Shown here in pieces: positions 11,551 through 22,002 of a DNA stretch of 64,000 nt. Position 1 is the stretch's first letter. Each line of letters starts with the position of its first letter. The translations under genes and the position numbers were made by a program. The notes under the pieces were generated by a model, which had not been told where the DNA came from, searched no databases, and saw only the letters and a program-made list of their open reading frames with translations. Source of the DNA: Artemisia argyi (lineage: Eukaryota; Streptophyta; Magnoliopsida; Asterales; Asteraceae); NCBI GenBank assembly GCA_030686995.1, contig CM060708.1, positions 103,298,523 through 103,362,522 of the forward strand. The letters run 5' to 3'.

Positions 11551-12552
11551 ATGGAAAACGCGAATCCACCCCTTTCCCCTAGAGAAATAGCTGTGTTACG
11601 TGAACAAATTGAGAGTGAGATTAGGGAACTTAGGGAGCTTAATAGGTTGATTAAGGTTGAGCTCGACCATGCATTTAGTGACCTAGCGACCGCCTTGTAT
11701 TCAAATGAGGACCTAGGGCCTAATGATTTTGTGAATGTTGTTGAGGAACTAGAAGAGGGGGAAATAGATCCGAAGCTTAATGATTACTTTAATCTATACC
11801 CCACTAAGGAGGAGATTGCATATTATAATAATCTTATTGATAACCCGCGATCTCCTTTTACTATAATTGAACCTAAGATAAAGAGAGGCGATCCTAAGAA
11901 TGCTAAGATACCATGTATGATTGGGTATAGACACGTTGAAAATGCTTACATTGACTTTAAATCCCCAATCAACATTATGTCCTCAAATGTTTATAATGAT
12001 ATAGTAAAAACAAGACTTGAACCTAGAAGAGATCCCAAATACCCCGGTGGAGTGTGTAACTTTGTCGGGAGAGTTAAAGGTCTACATGTCTTTGTCGGGA
12101 ATTTCACTTTTGTCACCGACTTTATGATTGTGGAAGATCTTGCTAATGTTATTGATTGTCGATTGTCCAATGTTGTGTTTGGCAAACCGTTTGTTGAGGA
12201 GTCAAAGTTAGAATATGATGAGATAGAAGGGACAATCCGATTTGCAAGTAACACCGATAGGATCACTTATAGGATGCCTAATAGAATGAAAGAATTTCGC
12301 TTTATATCCCGATTTGATAAGGATAACGTTGGTGCTTTTGAGGACATCAATGAAGAGGATAAGAAAAAGGGCATGGATTATGTATGGGAAAAGAGGAGTC
12401 TTTTCTACAAAGATTGCTTGGCTCTAGGACCAAAGTATAAAGTTGATAAGGAATTTGCCCATAGGATTATAGGAGCGATTGAGAAAAAGGTGATTGGTTT
12501 CTACAAAGAATATTTACAATCAGAGAGTGAAACCAATGATGAGGTCACGTAG
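11551..12552 (+). CDS. Retropepsin-derived protein of a non-autonomous Athila-like element
   Basis: An intact frame of 333 residues from ATG 11551; codons upstream are open but lack an ATG. Residues 1-60 are rich in Glu, Leu and Arg with heptad-like spacing (possible coiled coil). From about residue 117 (KIPCMIGYRHVENAYIDFKS) to residue 245 it follows the layout of Athila aspartic proteases: entry strand, catalytic region, a VGNF-x-DFMIVED segment matching the PvDFvvld block, and VFGKPFVEES in place of the LGRPF motif. The catalytic D-[LST]-G is D-F-K, so proteolysis is unlikely (inference). No gag zinc knuckle and no polymerase are present. The truncated sister at 5078-5630 keeps D-L-K at the same place. 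The ORF is open despite having lost the protease motif, which suggests selection for another role such as RNA or Gag binding. It is a transposon protein and should not be counted as a host gene. Confidence 0.8.
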   Translation: MENANPPLSPREIAVLREQIESEIRELRELNRLIKVELDHAFSDLATALYSNEDLGPNDFVNVVEELEEGEIDPKLNDYFNLYPTKEEIAYYNNLIDNPRSPFTIIEPKIKRGDPKNAKIPCMIGYRHVENAYIDFKSPINIMSSNVYNDIVKTRLEPRRDPKYPGGVCNFVGRVKGLHVFVGNFTFVTDFMIVEDLANVIDCRLSNVVFGKPFVEESKLEYDEIEGTIRFASNTDRITYRMPNRMKEFRFISRFDKDNVGAFEDINEEDKKKGMDYVWEKRSLFYKDCLALGPKYKVDKEFAHRIIGAIEKKVIGFYKEYLQSESETNDEVT

Positions 12553-12566
12553 TAACCCATGACCTT

Positions 12567-12623
12567 GAGTCTAGCTACAAGACTCGTAAATAAAGAAAAG
12601 TGCTTCTTGGGAGGCAACCCATG
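12567..12623 (+). promoter_or_regulatory. Conserved double-hairpin motif downstream of ORF
   Basis: GAGTCTAGCTACAAGACTC (5-bp stem) is followed 13 bp later by GTGCTTCTTGGGAGGCAACC plus CATG, in which TGGG pairs with CCCA across AGGCAA. It starts 15 bp after the stop codon. Counterparts are at 5835-5906 and 41855-41910 (minus). Confidence 0.55.
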
Positions 12624-14401
12624 CTTTGTGTGATCTTATTTTGTTTGTTTGTTATTTGCTTCCGTATGCATGCTTTATTTTTATTGTTGGTAGATCATGT
12701 TTCTAAACTAAATAGTGGAAATACTTTACTTTGTTGTTTTGGCCTAGTCTTAACTCCACCTAAAAGTATTTTTGCAAAAGATAAGTGTAAGGGGAAACCC
12801 CAAATATGTTTTTAAAAAACAAACCGATCATGATTCTCCACAATATTAAATGGACATGTATATTCGTATTTGTTAGAGTCAAATGCTTGTATTGAGTCAT
12901 AATGAAGTTTTGCAGGATTTTCCAGGAAGTAGGACCAAGTTTTTCCAGAAATTTTCCGGAAACTTAACATAAGAATTTCTGCAGGTCACTTCTGACGGCG
13001 TCATGAGTTTACTCTTGACGGCGTCACGTGTAAAAATCTGGAAATTTTACCAGTTTTGTTTTTCTAACGGAGTTTTAAAGTTTTTGTTGAATTATTAAGT
13101 TTTATAATCTCCAGGAAATCTGCAAACTTCATTCCACAAGCATTATATCTTACTTTGTTTTCTAGGATTTAGTAACTTATATAGATTGCCGCCGATTTTA
13201 TGCGGGGTTGCTTTGTTTGTTTTCTCAGGATTTACAGGTTATGTATGACAAGAAGATGATTTATATTCTGGAAGGGAAGCTTTGATTGTTCATTTTCTTG
13301 GAGGAAGATCTAACCTGGCCAACTTATTATCCATACCGAGCGAATCATGGGAGTATTTGATTTCATTCTTTTTACTTTTTCACTTTTACATTCTTTACTT
13401 GAACATTGGTGACAATGTTCATCTTAAGTGTAAGGAGAGGGTAAAATGATGATACCTTACAGATACACTTTCGCTTGAGTTTGTTTGTTTGATAGTAGAT
13501 GTGTAATAAAACTATGAGAAATACTTGTTAGTGCAATTTTAGCGCCAAATTTAAAATTTTTTACAACATTTAGGAGTGAAAGTTTAGCCATAGCAAGCGT
13601 CTCATGGATAGGAGATTGTATGACTAGCACATAACCGTATCATTCAGAAAAATTTTCCACCCAAATATGTGAGGTTCGCCTTTAGATTTGATAGGAAAAG
13701 CATTTACTATTAGTGCTTATGAGTGTACCGGTAGCATTTAGATTCTAGAACTTGCGTTAGTGATGCATCCCGAGACCGCTAGTGAGACTACATTTGTGTA
13801 GTAGGATTTACTACATGATAAGAGGCATTAGGATCACCCTTGTGTTAAACCCGTATCATAATTACTTGACCATTTAAGTCATATTACTTGGCTAGTTAAG
13901 TCAATTAATTTTTCCCACACCTTAGCGTTGTACTCATTTTTAGTACACGATACCCCTAGTACACCCCTCCGAGCCTATCTTTTCGTTTCTAACTTTAAGC
14001 ATCTTACTTAAAGGAAGAATTTGTTACACCCCACTTAAATGTACTCCCAAATCGCCTTAGCCTTCCGTGTATGCACTCATCTTTAGTGCATTATTGTTAT
14101 TTGTTAAACCCTAAGTTAATTATCTAATTGATTACATGGTTGCTAAGTCGGGTCATATCCTTGTACATATTGTTTTGGGACGATTGGGACTCATGGGTAA
14201 AGTACTTATTTATGGAGTAATGGGGAAGAACATCATTTATTACCCCCATATGTGTGTTAATCTTAAAAGTGCTCCAAGTGTTTTGATTTTCTTAATTCGA
14301 GTTGTTAGATTAGTTTATTGTAAATGATGTAAAAATTCAAGTGTAAGGGGAATTTTCATTCCCTATGATGTATTATTTTGGATGGTAGGGTAAGAGTGTA
14401 T

Positions 14402-14443
<42 letters not shown>

Positions 14444-15027
14444 GAAAAATCAAGAAAAAGAAAAAGAGAAAAAAACATACGGACTACCATCCCGTTTCAT
14501 TCTATGTTCATTTTATGTTTTTGTTATTTTTTGATTTATTAGCTTAAGTCGAGTCTAGTCTTGGCTTAGCAACGCCACATTGTACATGTAATTGACCAAG
14601 ATTGTTAACTCGCCACCAGTAAAAACTGCCTTTATCCAACAAAACCGTGTATTTCCTATCCCTACACCTAACGTTACAACCCTTTAAAAGACCTCTTTGA
14701 TAGTTTATCCTAGGTGCTTACGCCATGTGGTGGAGGTTTGATCCTTTCCCAAGCCTATGGTAATCTATTTTGCTATGACAGGTAGTGAGAGATGTTTTCC
14801 ATTTCCATATTGTAATTTATACTTTATTACACCCGAGAGATGTGAGTATCTAAACACTATTTGTCAGGTGCTAGTATATGACCTCCGTGCTTGTCTTTGG
14901 TCTTTAGTGGAACGATTATTTGTTGTAATTACTTTTATATTAGTGTTAAATGACCCCTAACTTGTATTTTGACTAGAATAAAAGCGCATTTGCTTGAGGA
15001 CAAGCAAATCTCAAGTGTAAGGGTATA
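12624..15027 (+). other. Non-coding 3' region of Athila-like element
   Basis: No coding frame is supported. It holds two more TGACGGCGTCA motifs (12990-13030), an A38 tract at 14404-14441, the conserved GCTTGAGGACAAGC palindrome near 14990 and a purine-rich tract (about 15013-15027) before the 3' LTR. Confidence 0.7.
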
Positions 15028-16439
15028 TGATTAGGCAAAAAATGAACCACTTTTAGGGGGTTATTTAAGCCCGGAATTGAATTTATTTGATCAAATATTG
15101 CCCTAAATCGTTCCTTTTGTGATTTTAGGTACTTTGGGAGTGAAATCTGGAAAAGGAAGCAATTCGGACGTTTTTGGAGCATAAAAGTGAAGAAAACGCC
15201 AAAGACTTAATTTTCCAAGCTGGGAACAGTAGGTGACGGCGTCAAGAGCAACATCCTGACGGCATCAAGAGTAATTTTCATGACGACCCAGTACAGAAAT
15301 GAAGGCGTCACAAGTAAGAGCGTCAAGAGTAAAATACGTGACGGCCTGGAAAAAGCTAATACATGACGGCGTCAGATGTAGATCAAGGCAGTCCGAGAAT
15401 TCTTTTGGCGGCGAGATGACGGCGTCACCTATTTGGTCTTGACGCCGTCAGCCTCAGTTTTCTATATATAGTTTTCTAATTTTCATTCATTAAAGAGGAA
15501 CAAGTTTGGAGAAACCCTAAGGCCGAACCATATACGATTTTTACAGGTTTTTCAAGGGTTTTCAGCCCTTGAACCCTTACATGTGTAATTGAGATAAGTG
15601 TTCTTCTAATTCAATCAATATGTCTATGTGTTGGTTGTCTATATCTTGTGCTTGTCTTAATTCCACCATGCTAGGCTAGATTTATCTTGTGTTTGCTTAG
15701 ATCTAATGAAACCTAGATGTTGATTATGTGTTGATTACTTGTTTATGGTTGTATTGGATGAATGATTTCGATGTTAGGCTTAAGAAAACTGGCAGATCTC
15801 CAAATGGTAACATGCTTGAACGTCTTAGGAAACATGAACTGATGTGCACTAGGTTTTATTGGTTGTATTTAATGCATGAGTAAATTCTAATGATCCCATG
15901 TTAGGAGCTTCTTAGCCGGCTCGACATAGGAGTGAAGTAGGCACTCATAGGATTGGGGAATTAAGTGCGCCACCCCATGAATGGTATTAAGGAATACAAT
16001 CCGTCATCCACGCAACTATAACAAGTAATTAACGTGTAAAAGATATCTAGGGAGTAGTGAAATCTAAGTAAACACATTTCTCCATTTATTGCTCACAACC
16101 TTAGTTTAATTTAGTTTATTTTTCATTTCTAGTATTTTATTTTGATTGCATCTTTAGTATTGGGTTAGTTGACTAGCAACTAATTCCGCCCAAATCCTTC
16201 AAACCCGAGATTTTTACTTGCTTTCTAAAAAATATAAAAATACAAAAATAATCATCCCTCATCTCTAGAACTAGTATTTAGGTTTTCTAATCCTAGCGAC
16301 ATTATTCCTAGCTAAACGATCAATCCCCCGGTACTTGTCACTATACTATACTACAACGATCAGGTACACTGCCTGGTGGGGGTTGTAAGCTTCTCAAGAT
16401 CCCTTAAGAGGTAAAGCCTGGTGCAATCCCTACGCATCA
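15028..16439 (+). repeat. 3' LTR of Athila-like element
   Basis: Nearly identical to 9966-11368; differs by a short insertion near its start and a few substitutions, one of which breaks a TGACGGCGTCA copy (to TGACGGCATCA near 15257). It is followed by the GGTAT duplication at 16440-16444. Confidence 0.93.
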
Positions 16440-17196
16440 GGTATGTTTGTTTTTTATGCTAAATTTATATTTGGGACATCTAATTATGTCGTCTTTTATG
16501 TTTGCATTAATCACGTTACTTGTTTCTTACAGGGGCTACATGCTATTTTCACGGGTGAGGATGATACATGGGATGCCTGGCTAAAAATTCCCTCATCTGG
16601 ATTTTCTGGCACAGTTCATTTTCGAGGGATTGGAATTAAATTAAGGCGTGGGTATGCTCCATCTCAGTCACCAAAGCCAACCCATGTATATTTTTACTGT
16701 GTCATGGTTGGCAGATCTTATATTATGCAGCGTTAATTAGTGCTTTGGTTTCTTACAGTTCATAACATCTGTTTATAGGATGAGTTACGTCAGCAGATAG
16801 AGGAAGAAATGGACGATTATTATTCACAGGTAAAACTAATTGCGTTTTTCTCAGGCTCTATGTTTATGATACTTTCAAGCTCAATTTATGGTTATAAGTC
16901 ATAAACGGATTGATCCATTAGCTGTAAATTACAGTCAATAAAATTGTTTTGGTATTCAACTTTTTACAATTCCCTGTACGGCATCTAGTATTCATGGTTC
17001 ATGGTATCGGTCAAAGGATGCAAAAAGCAAATTTAGTTGATGACGTTGGCACTTTCCGCCAACTTACACAAAACCTTGTTGATAAGCATCTGACGTCTTA
17101 CCAACGGGAAACTCGGTCTAAGTGGGAATTCTTCTAAGAAAGCCCATTCTTCAAGTCAGCATTCTGGGGTCCTAACTTTCTTGTTTAATGGAACAG

Positions 17197-17526
17197 GTGG
17201 CTAACCATCCTGCTGCCAGCTGGGATGAAGGCAATGCATTTGAATCTTCTGAAGCAGAAAAAGAATTCCAAGATAAGGTATACCAAGTTGGTTTACTAAC
17301 CTTTTGTACCATTGTAGGTTTTAGGTGCTATTCTGGACTGGTGCATGTTTTTTTGCATTTCGTAATACTATAACTTCTAACCATATCATTGTGATTGTTT
17401 GCGATCCCTGTTAAATTCATACAGATTAATAACACTAAACTGTCTGCTCATTTTGTTCTACAACTACAGCAAAATTGGTATTTGAAAGCAGATGACACAT
17501 CAGACCGCTTTTTCCGTCGGCTCTTG
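17197..17526 (+). pseudogene. Two unassigned captured exons
   Basis: Two short frames with clean splice borders and matching phase: 17197-17277 (acceptor CAG, donor GTATAC; includes ASWDEGNAFESSEAEKEFQD) and 17470-17526 (acceptor CAG, donor GTAAAT; QNWYLKADDTSDRFFRRLL). Codon use looks real, but I do not recognise the protein, and it does not fit the known order of SGR2. It may be a second captured gene inside the CACTA element. Confidence 0.5.
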
Positions 17527-17639
17527 GTAAATTTTTTCTTATCTCTTAAATGCAAGCACATGCACATACACATACAAACCAAACACAGTCATCGATGGCA
17601 AGAAAGGATATTGTATGTGCTTCTAACTTTTGTCTTTTC

Positions 17640-18010
17640 TACTTAAAACAGAGACGAAGAATATCCAGATGATGAGATTAGTACAAAAGTTAGTGGTGCT
17701 AGTGAAAGTTAGTACTGCTAGTATAAAGTGAAGACTGCTCAGAGATTAAGACTGCTCGAAGTTAATACTGCTAATGTATTAGTTACAACTACTAGTTATA
17801 AGTTAGTATTGTTGTTTCATATAGTTAGTATTTCTTGTATAGTATGATCTGTATTAGTTGTTTATGAAAAAGATTATAGATACTTAGGAAAGTATTGTAA
17901 GCCGACTAGGACTCCTTGGTGTATAAAAGGAGGTCCTAGGGTATAGAGTTATATACGAATTTTATATTTACAATTTTATTGTATTTGAATTTGTTTTGAA
18001 ATATAGTTGA
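17640..18010 (+). repeat. Possible copia-type LTR fragment
   Basis: AAGCCGACTAGGACTCC, then TATAAAAGGAGG (17922-17933) and an AT-rich leader resemble the U3/R part of small copia LTRs. No partner LTR or primer-binding site is visible, so this is a weak call. Confidence 0.35.
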
Positions 18011-18029
18011 ATTTGTTTTGATATATATT

Positions 18030-18908
18030 GATTTCTAAACAGTGACTAAAAGATGTATATAGTCACACTTATTAACAGTTTTGGTCACTATTTGCTTTAT
18101 TCGTTGTGTGACTAAATATTACAAAAGGGCACAGAAACATAAAATTCACGTGGCCATTGGATGATCTATAATCACACAAAATACACATTTCTTCATTTTA
18201 AACAGCATATGGTCACACTTATTAACACTTTTGGCCACTGTTTGCTTAATTGTATGTGACTATATACCCAAAACAAACATGCTTTGTGTGACTAAATATT
18301 ACAAAATGCCACAAAAACATAAAATTCATGTGACCATTAGATGATCAATAGTCACACAAAATACACATTTCTTCACTTTAAACAGCATATGGTCACACTT
18401 ATTAACACTTCGGCCACTGTTTCCTAAATTGTATGTGACTATATACCCGAAACAAACATGCTTTGTGTGACTAAATATTACAAAAGGCCATACAAACATA
18501 AAATTCGCGTGGCCATTGGATGATCAATAGTCACAAAAAATACACATTTATTCACTTTAAACAGCATATGGTCACACTTATTAACACTTTTGGCCACTGT
18601 TTACTTAATTGTATGTGACTAAATACCCAAAAAAAGTATGCTTTATGTGACTAAATATTACAAAAGGCCACACAAACGATCAATAGTCACACAAAATACA
18701 CATATCTCCACTTTAAACAGCATATGGTCACACTTATTAACACTTTTGGCCACTGTTTAATTAATTGTATGTGACTAAATACCCAAAACAAACATGCTTT
18801 GTGTAACTAAATATTACAAAAGGCCACATAAACATAAAATTCATGTGGCCATTAGATGATCAATAGTCACACAAAATACACATATCTTCACTTTAAACAG
18901 CATATGGT
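18030..18908 (+). repeat. Tandem subterminal repeats of CACTA element
   Basis: Five copies of a unit of about 180 bp (one about 156 bp) start near 18028, 18208, 18388, 18568 and 18724 with GGTCACACTTATTAACA. Each contains several GTGTGACTA/TAGTCACAC motifs. The array continues after the inserted MITE and MULE, at 19105-19139 and 21012-21446. Confidence 0.85.
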
Positions 18909-18916
18909 CACACTTA

Positions 18917-19104
18917 TGGGAAGAAATCCTCTCAAGTTATTTATAACTTGATTGATCAAGTTGGGCAATTATCAACCATTGGATCAAATCTAATCGCTCA
19001 AATCAAAAGAACATGAGATGATTTGAGCCATTGGATTTGATCCAATGGTTGATAATTACAACTTGATCAATCAAGATATAAATAACTTGAGAGGATCTCT
19101 ATCC
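18917..19104. mobile_element. hAT-like MITE with long inverted arms
   Basis: The left arm contains CCTCTCAAGTTATTTATA and the right arm its inverse; the arms pair for about 80 bp with few mismatches around a short centre. The 8 bases CACACTTA flank it on both sides (18909-18916, 19105-19112), and the uninterrupted sister repeats contain CACACTTA once. An 8-bp duplication fits the hAT superfamily. Confidence 0.85.
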
Positions 19105-19139
19105 CACACTTATTAACACTTTTGGCCACTTTGTGTTAA

Positions 19140-21011
19140 GACAAAAATACACCGTTGGTCCCTGAACTTTCCACAAAACATCGCAAGGCACCTTAACTTT
19201 TAAAAAATGTCGTCAGGCGTCCAAACCTTGTGATTTTAAGGCTGAATGCGTCCCTCCACCATTATTTGTTGTTTTGTTTTGTTTTTAGTGAAGGACATAA
19301 TGGTCATTTCATATATTTGAATTATTACTTGCATTTCCATGATATATGATCCCATTTAAGTGGACAAAAACTCCATTGAACCCTTAATAAACAACACAAA
19401 ATCATGTTCCTAACGAATCTAACATGCTACAACTAATATAAGGAAGTCTAACCAAAACCTCCACTCTCAATAACATGCATAACTTTGACAATGAACGAGT
19501 AAAAAACTATTAAGATATGATATCAAAGACTATTAAGATATGATATCATAAACTGACCCAAAAACCATAGTAAAAACTATTAAGATACGATATCAAAGAC
19601 TTATAAATGGATATAAAATTCACATTAACAAATGGATAAGGGATGAGAAGATAAAATATACTACAAGCCGGAAAGCTAGAGACATACATTGTTATCTTGC
19701 ACTTGCAGCTTTCATAAGCTCGTTGCCTTCTTTTGGTCTTATAGATACAAATTGGTTATGGATTGTTGTCGTAAATGACTACCACAAATGTTGTTGGAAT
19801 AGGTGGTCAAGTATGAGAAGGAATGTCTGGTTTGTTGAATAACTGATTCTGCATCAAGTCAAAACGCCCAAGTTTTTTAGTTTTCCTAAACCATTAGCAC
19901 AGGTCAATTTTACTACATAGTTTAGAATTTGTATAAAGATATCAAGTGCAAAAGAAAGAGAAATAGAACACCCTTTGCGACTTTCATGCAGGAGCTAATC
20001 TAATCTAACTTGATATATTAATTTTAGCAAAAAACAATCATGTAGCCAATCTAATCTAACATACACTTAAACCAATTTAATTAAAATAACTTGTTATCCA
20101 TAAACTTATCCAAAAACCATAGTTGAAAACTATTTAAGATTCAGTATCAAATACCTATGATAGGGTTGATAATTTATATTCACAAACGGATAATGGATGA
20201 GAAGATAATATACAGCATACAAGCTGAAAAGCTACTAACATAAAATTCATAACTCATTGTACACTACTATCTTGGTTCCTGCAGCTTTCATGATCTTCTT
20301 GTCTTCTTTTGGTTTATAGATACACACCAGCTATGGATCATTGTCATAAATGATTTCAATAGATGGTATTGCAGCAGCCGGTGGTGTTGTCAGTAAGATA
20401 TTCGGTTTTCCATTGATTTGAAATTCAGCCAATAGAGAAGCAAGGTCTGGTTTGTTGCATAAGGGATTCTGCATCAAGTTAAACTGCTCCAGTTTTCCTA
20501 GACCAATTAAAATAGCAAATGGTAGGAAGATCAATGGAGCTATAGAGTGATAATTCTCCATCAATAACATCACTAGAAGAGGAAACCTGACCCTCTCAGT
20601 TGCCTCATATATATATCATACCCTTTTTCCTTTCATATACTGGATGCTCGTTCATTGTCAAAGTTATGCATATTATTGAGAGTGGAGGTTTTGGTTAGAC
20701 TTCCTCATATTAGCTGTAGCATGTTAGATTCGTTAGGAACGTGATTTTGTGTTGTTTATTAAGGGTTCCATGGAGTTTTTATCCACTGAAATGGGATCAT
20801 ATACCATGGAAATGCAAGTAATAATTCAAATATATGAATTGACCGTTATACCCTTCACTAAAAACAAGACAAAACAAAACAGCAAATAATGGTGGAGGGA
20901 CGCATTCAGCCTCAAAATCACAAGGTTTGGATGCATGGCGACGTTTTTTAAAAGTTAAGGTGCCTTGCGATGTTTTGTGGAAAGTACAAGGACCAACGGT
21001 GTATTTTTGTC
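19140..21011. mobile_element. Mutator-like element (MULE) with about 370-bp TIRs
   Basis: The ends GACAAAAATACACCGTTGG are inverted copies; pairing runs to about 19500 on the left and back to about 20640 on the right. The flanks TTGTGTTAA (19131-19139) and TTGTTTTAA (21012-21020) make a 9-bp duplication with one mismatch, as in MULEs. The 1.1 kb interior has two diverged direct copies (about 19660-19860 and 20210-20480). It contains an 80-codon minus-strand frame at 20331-20573 of unknown nature. No MURA-type transposase is seen, so the element is non-autonomous. Confidence 0.88.
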
Positions 21012-21446
21012 TTGTTTTAAATTGTATGTGACTAACTCCAAAAAAACAACACCCATTGTGTGACTAAATCATCACAAACGTCACATTTATTGTATATTCA
21101 TGTGGCTACAGGACGGGAACTAGTCTCACAAAATACACATTTACTAGAAATAATCATCTCAAATGTCACATATATTATATATTTATGTGGCCAAAGGACG
21201 AACAATAGTTACTCTCAAAAAACATTCGTGTGACTATAAGGTGTTTACGGTCACTGATACTGACTAATCCAACAAAACTTGTGCCTAATTTGTCACACAT
21301 ATTCGGGGTTTTGGTCACTCTTTTTCAATGGAAAAGGCCACGAACTCAACAATGTGACCATATGCCACCTACGGTGGCGGGACCTTTGGTGACACACAAC
21401 GAAAAAAACGTGTGTGACTATATGCATATCGTCACACATTTTTGTC

Positions 21447-21474
21447 GTGACCAATAGCACTTTCTGTACCAGTG
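21447..21474 (-). repeat. Right terminal inverted repeat of CACTA element
   Basis: Ends CTTTCTGTACCAGTG. The terminal pentamer reads CACTG instead of CACTA when viewed from the outside, a one-base difference from the left end. Confidence 0.88.
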
Positions 21475-21848
21475 TTATCTTTCTCATTTCGTTTGCTTAT
21501 TACCATTGCTTTGCATATATATTTGTTCACTGGGCTTTTTAAGCTCAGCCGTGTTTTCTTTTCCATGCAGCAGGTAATAAGCGGGAAGCTAGGCATGAGT
21601 GATGAGAGTAGGAGCATAGAGGACCTGCCTTATTTAGTTTCCCCATTGTTGGATGATTTTGGAACTTATGTTCGATATTTATTTCGTTTCCTTTTCCTTA
21701 GAATTATGTTGGGATTTTTTAATGTTTAAGTCTTGATGTTCTTGACTTACTTTATTTATGAAGTCTTCCGCTTGCGTTATTTTGTTTGTATGTTCTAATA
21801 TGCCACCATAATGTGATACTTCTACCCTCCTCGGGTTGGGGTGTTACA
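21475..21848 (+). repeat. Chromovirus 5' LTR, right part
   Basis: This is the end of the LTR interrupted at 9158. It closes with GGGGTGTTACA, the inverse of its start, and is followed by a primer-binding site. Confidence 0.78.
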
Positions 21849-21852
21849 ATTA

Positions 21853-21865
21853 TGGTATCAGAGCC
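21853..21865 (+). other. Primer-binding site of chromovirus element
   Basis: TGGTATCAGAGCC is complementary to the 3' end of initiator tRNA-Met and lies 4 bp after the LTR. Confidence 0.9.
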
Positions 21866-22002
21866 TAGGTTTTGACCTGTAGGACTTAGACTATGACCTG
21901 TGAGGATTGGGTAGACATTAGGCTTCCTTCTAATTCGATATTTTCCCTTTGTATTTTGATTCCTAACCGCTAATTGCTTTCGTTGGTTCGTTTATGATCT
22001 TT

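Larger units (their letters stand above)
9966..16439 (+). mobile_element. Complete non-autonomous Athila-like LTR retrotransposon
   Basis: It has LTRs of 1403 and 1412 bp (9966-11368, 15028-16439) that are nearly identical, a primer-binding site directly after the first LTR, one intact ORF (11551-12552), a purine-rich tract before the second LTR, and perfect 5-bp target duplications GGTAT. The leader and the phrase TTGCTTGAGGACAAGCAAA near 14987 are typical of Athila/Tat elements. Gag, reverse transcriptase, RNase H and integrase are absent, so it must be mobilised by a relative. The LTRs differ at about five positions plus one 9-10 bp length change near the start, which points to a recent insertion. 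It is probably the youngest layer of this nest. Confidence 0.93.
9584..17115 (+). pseudogene. Captured exons of an SGR2-like phospholipase gene, disrupted
   Basis: Five consecutive exons can be read: 9584-9739, 9890-9961, 16533-16685, 16779-16829 and about 16970-17115. The peptides (for example FPVYWNGDN, FQPSGLFVARVDMKGSTP, GLHAIFTGEDDTWDAWL, GIKLRRGYAPSQSPKPTH, VRHLVFMVHGIGQR) follow the order of the plant SHOOT GRAVITROPISM 2 family, whose members are DDHD-domain phosphatidic acid-preferring phospholipases of vacuolar and endomembranes. Introns are kept. The N-terminus, the catalytic serine region and the DDHD domain are absent. The first exon has two in-frame stops (TGA after WNGDN, TAG after DDVAE). 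The acceptor before the last exon is AA instead of AG. The Athila-like element separates exons two and three. This is a transduplicated, dead fragment; the parental gene is not in the window. Confidence 0.82.
9159..21474 (+). mobile_element. Non-autonomous CACTA (En/Spm) transposon with captured gene pieces
   Basis: The left end is CACTAGTACAAAAACTGGTA and the right end, reverse-complemented, is CACTGGTACAGAAAGTGCTA. The inverted match continues for about 28 bp. Both subterminal regions are full of the short motif GTGTGACTA/TAGTCACAC, as expected for transposase-binding repeats. The flanking triplets are TGA and TTA, an imperfect 3-bp duplication. No transposase frame is visible. The interior holds SGR2-like exons with introns, so capture was at DNA level, plus two unassigned exons. 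Removing the three later insertions (Athila-like, MULE, hAT-like MITE) leaves about 3.8 kb. Confidence 0.88.

Noticed and set aside
14404..14441. A38 tract as evidence of a LINE or processed gene
   Set aside because: It lies inside the non-coding 3' region of the Athila-like element with no LINE ORF or target duplication nearby.
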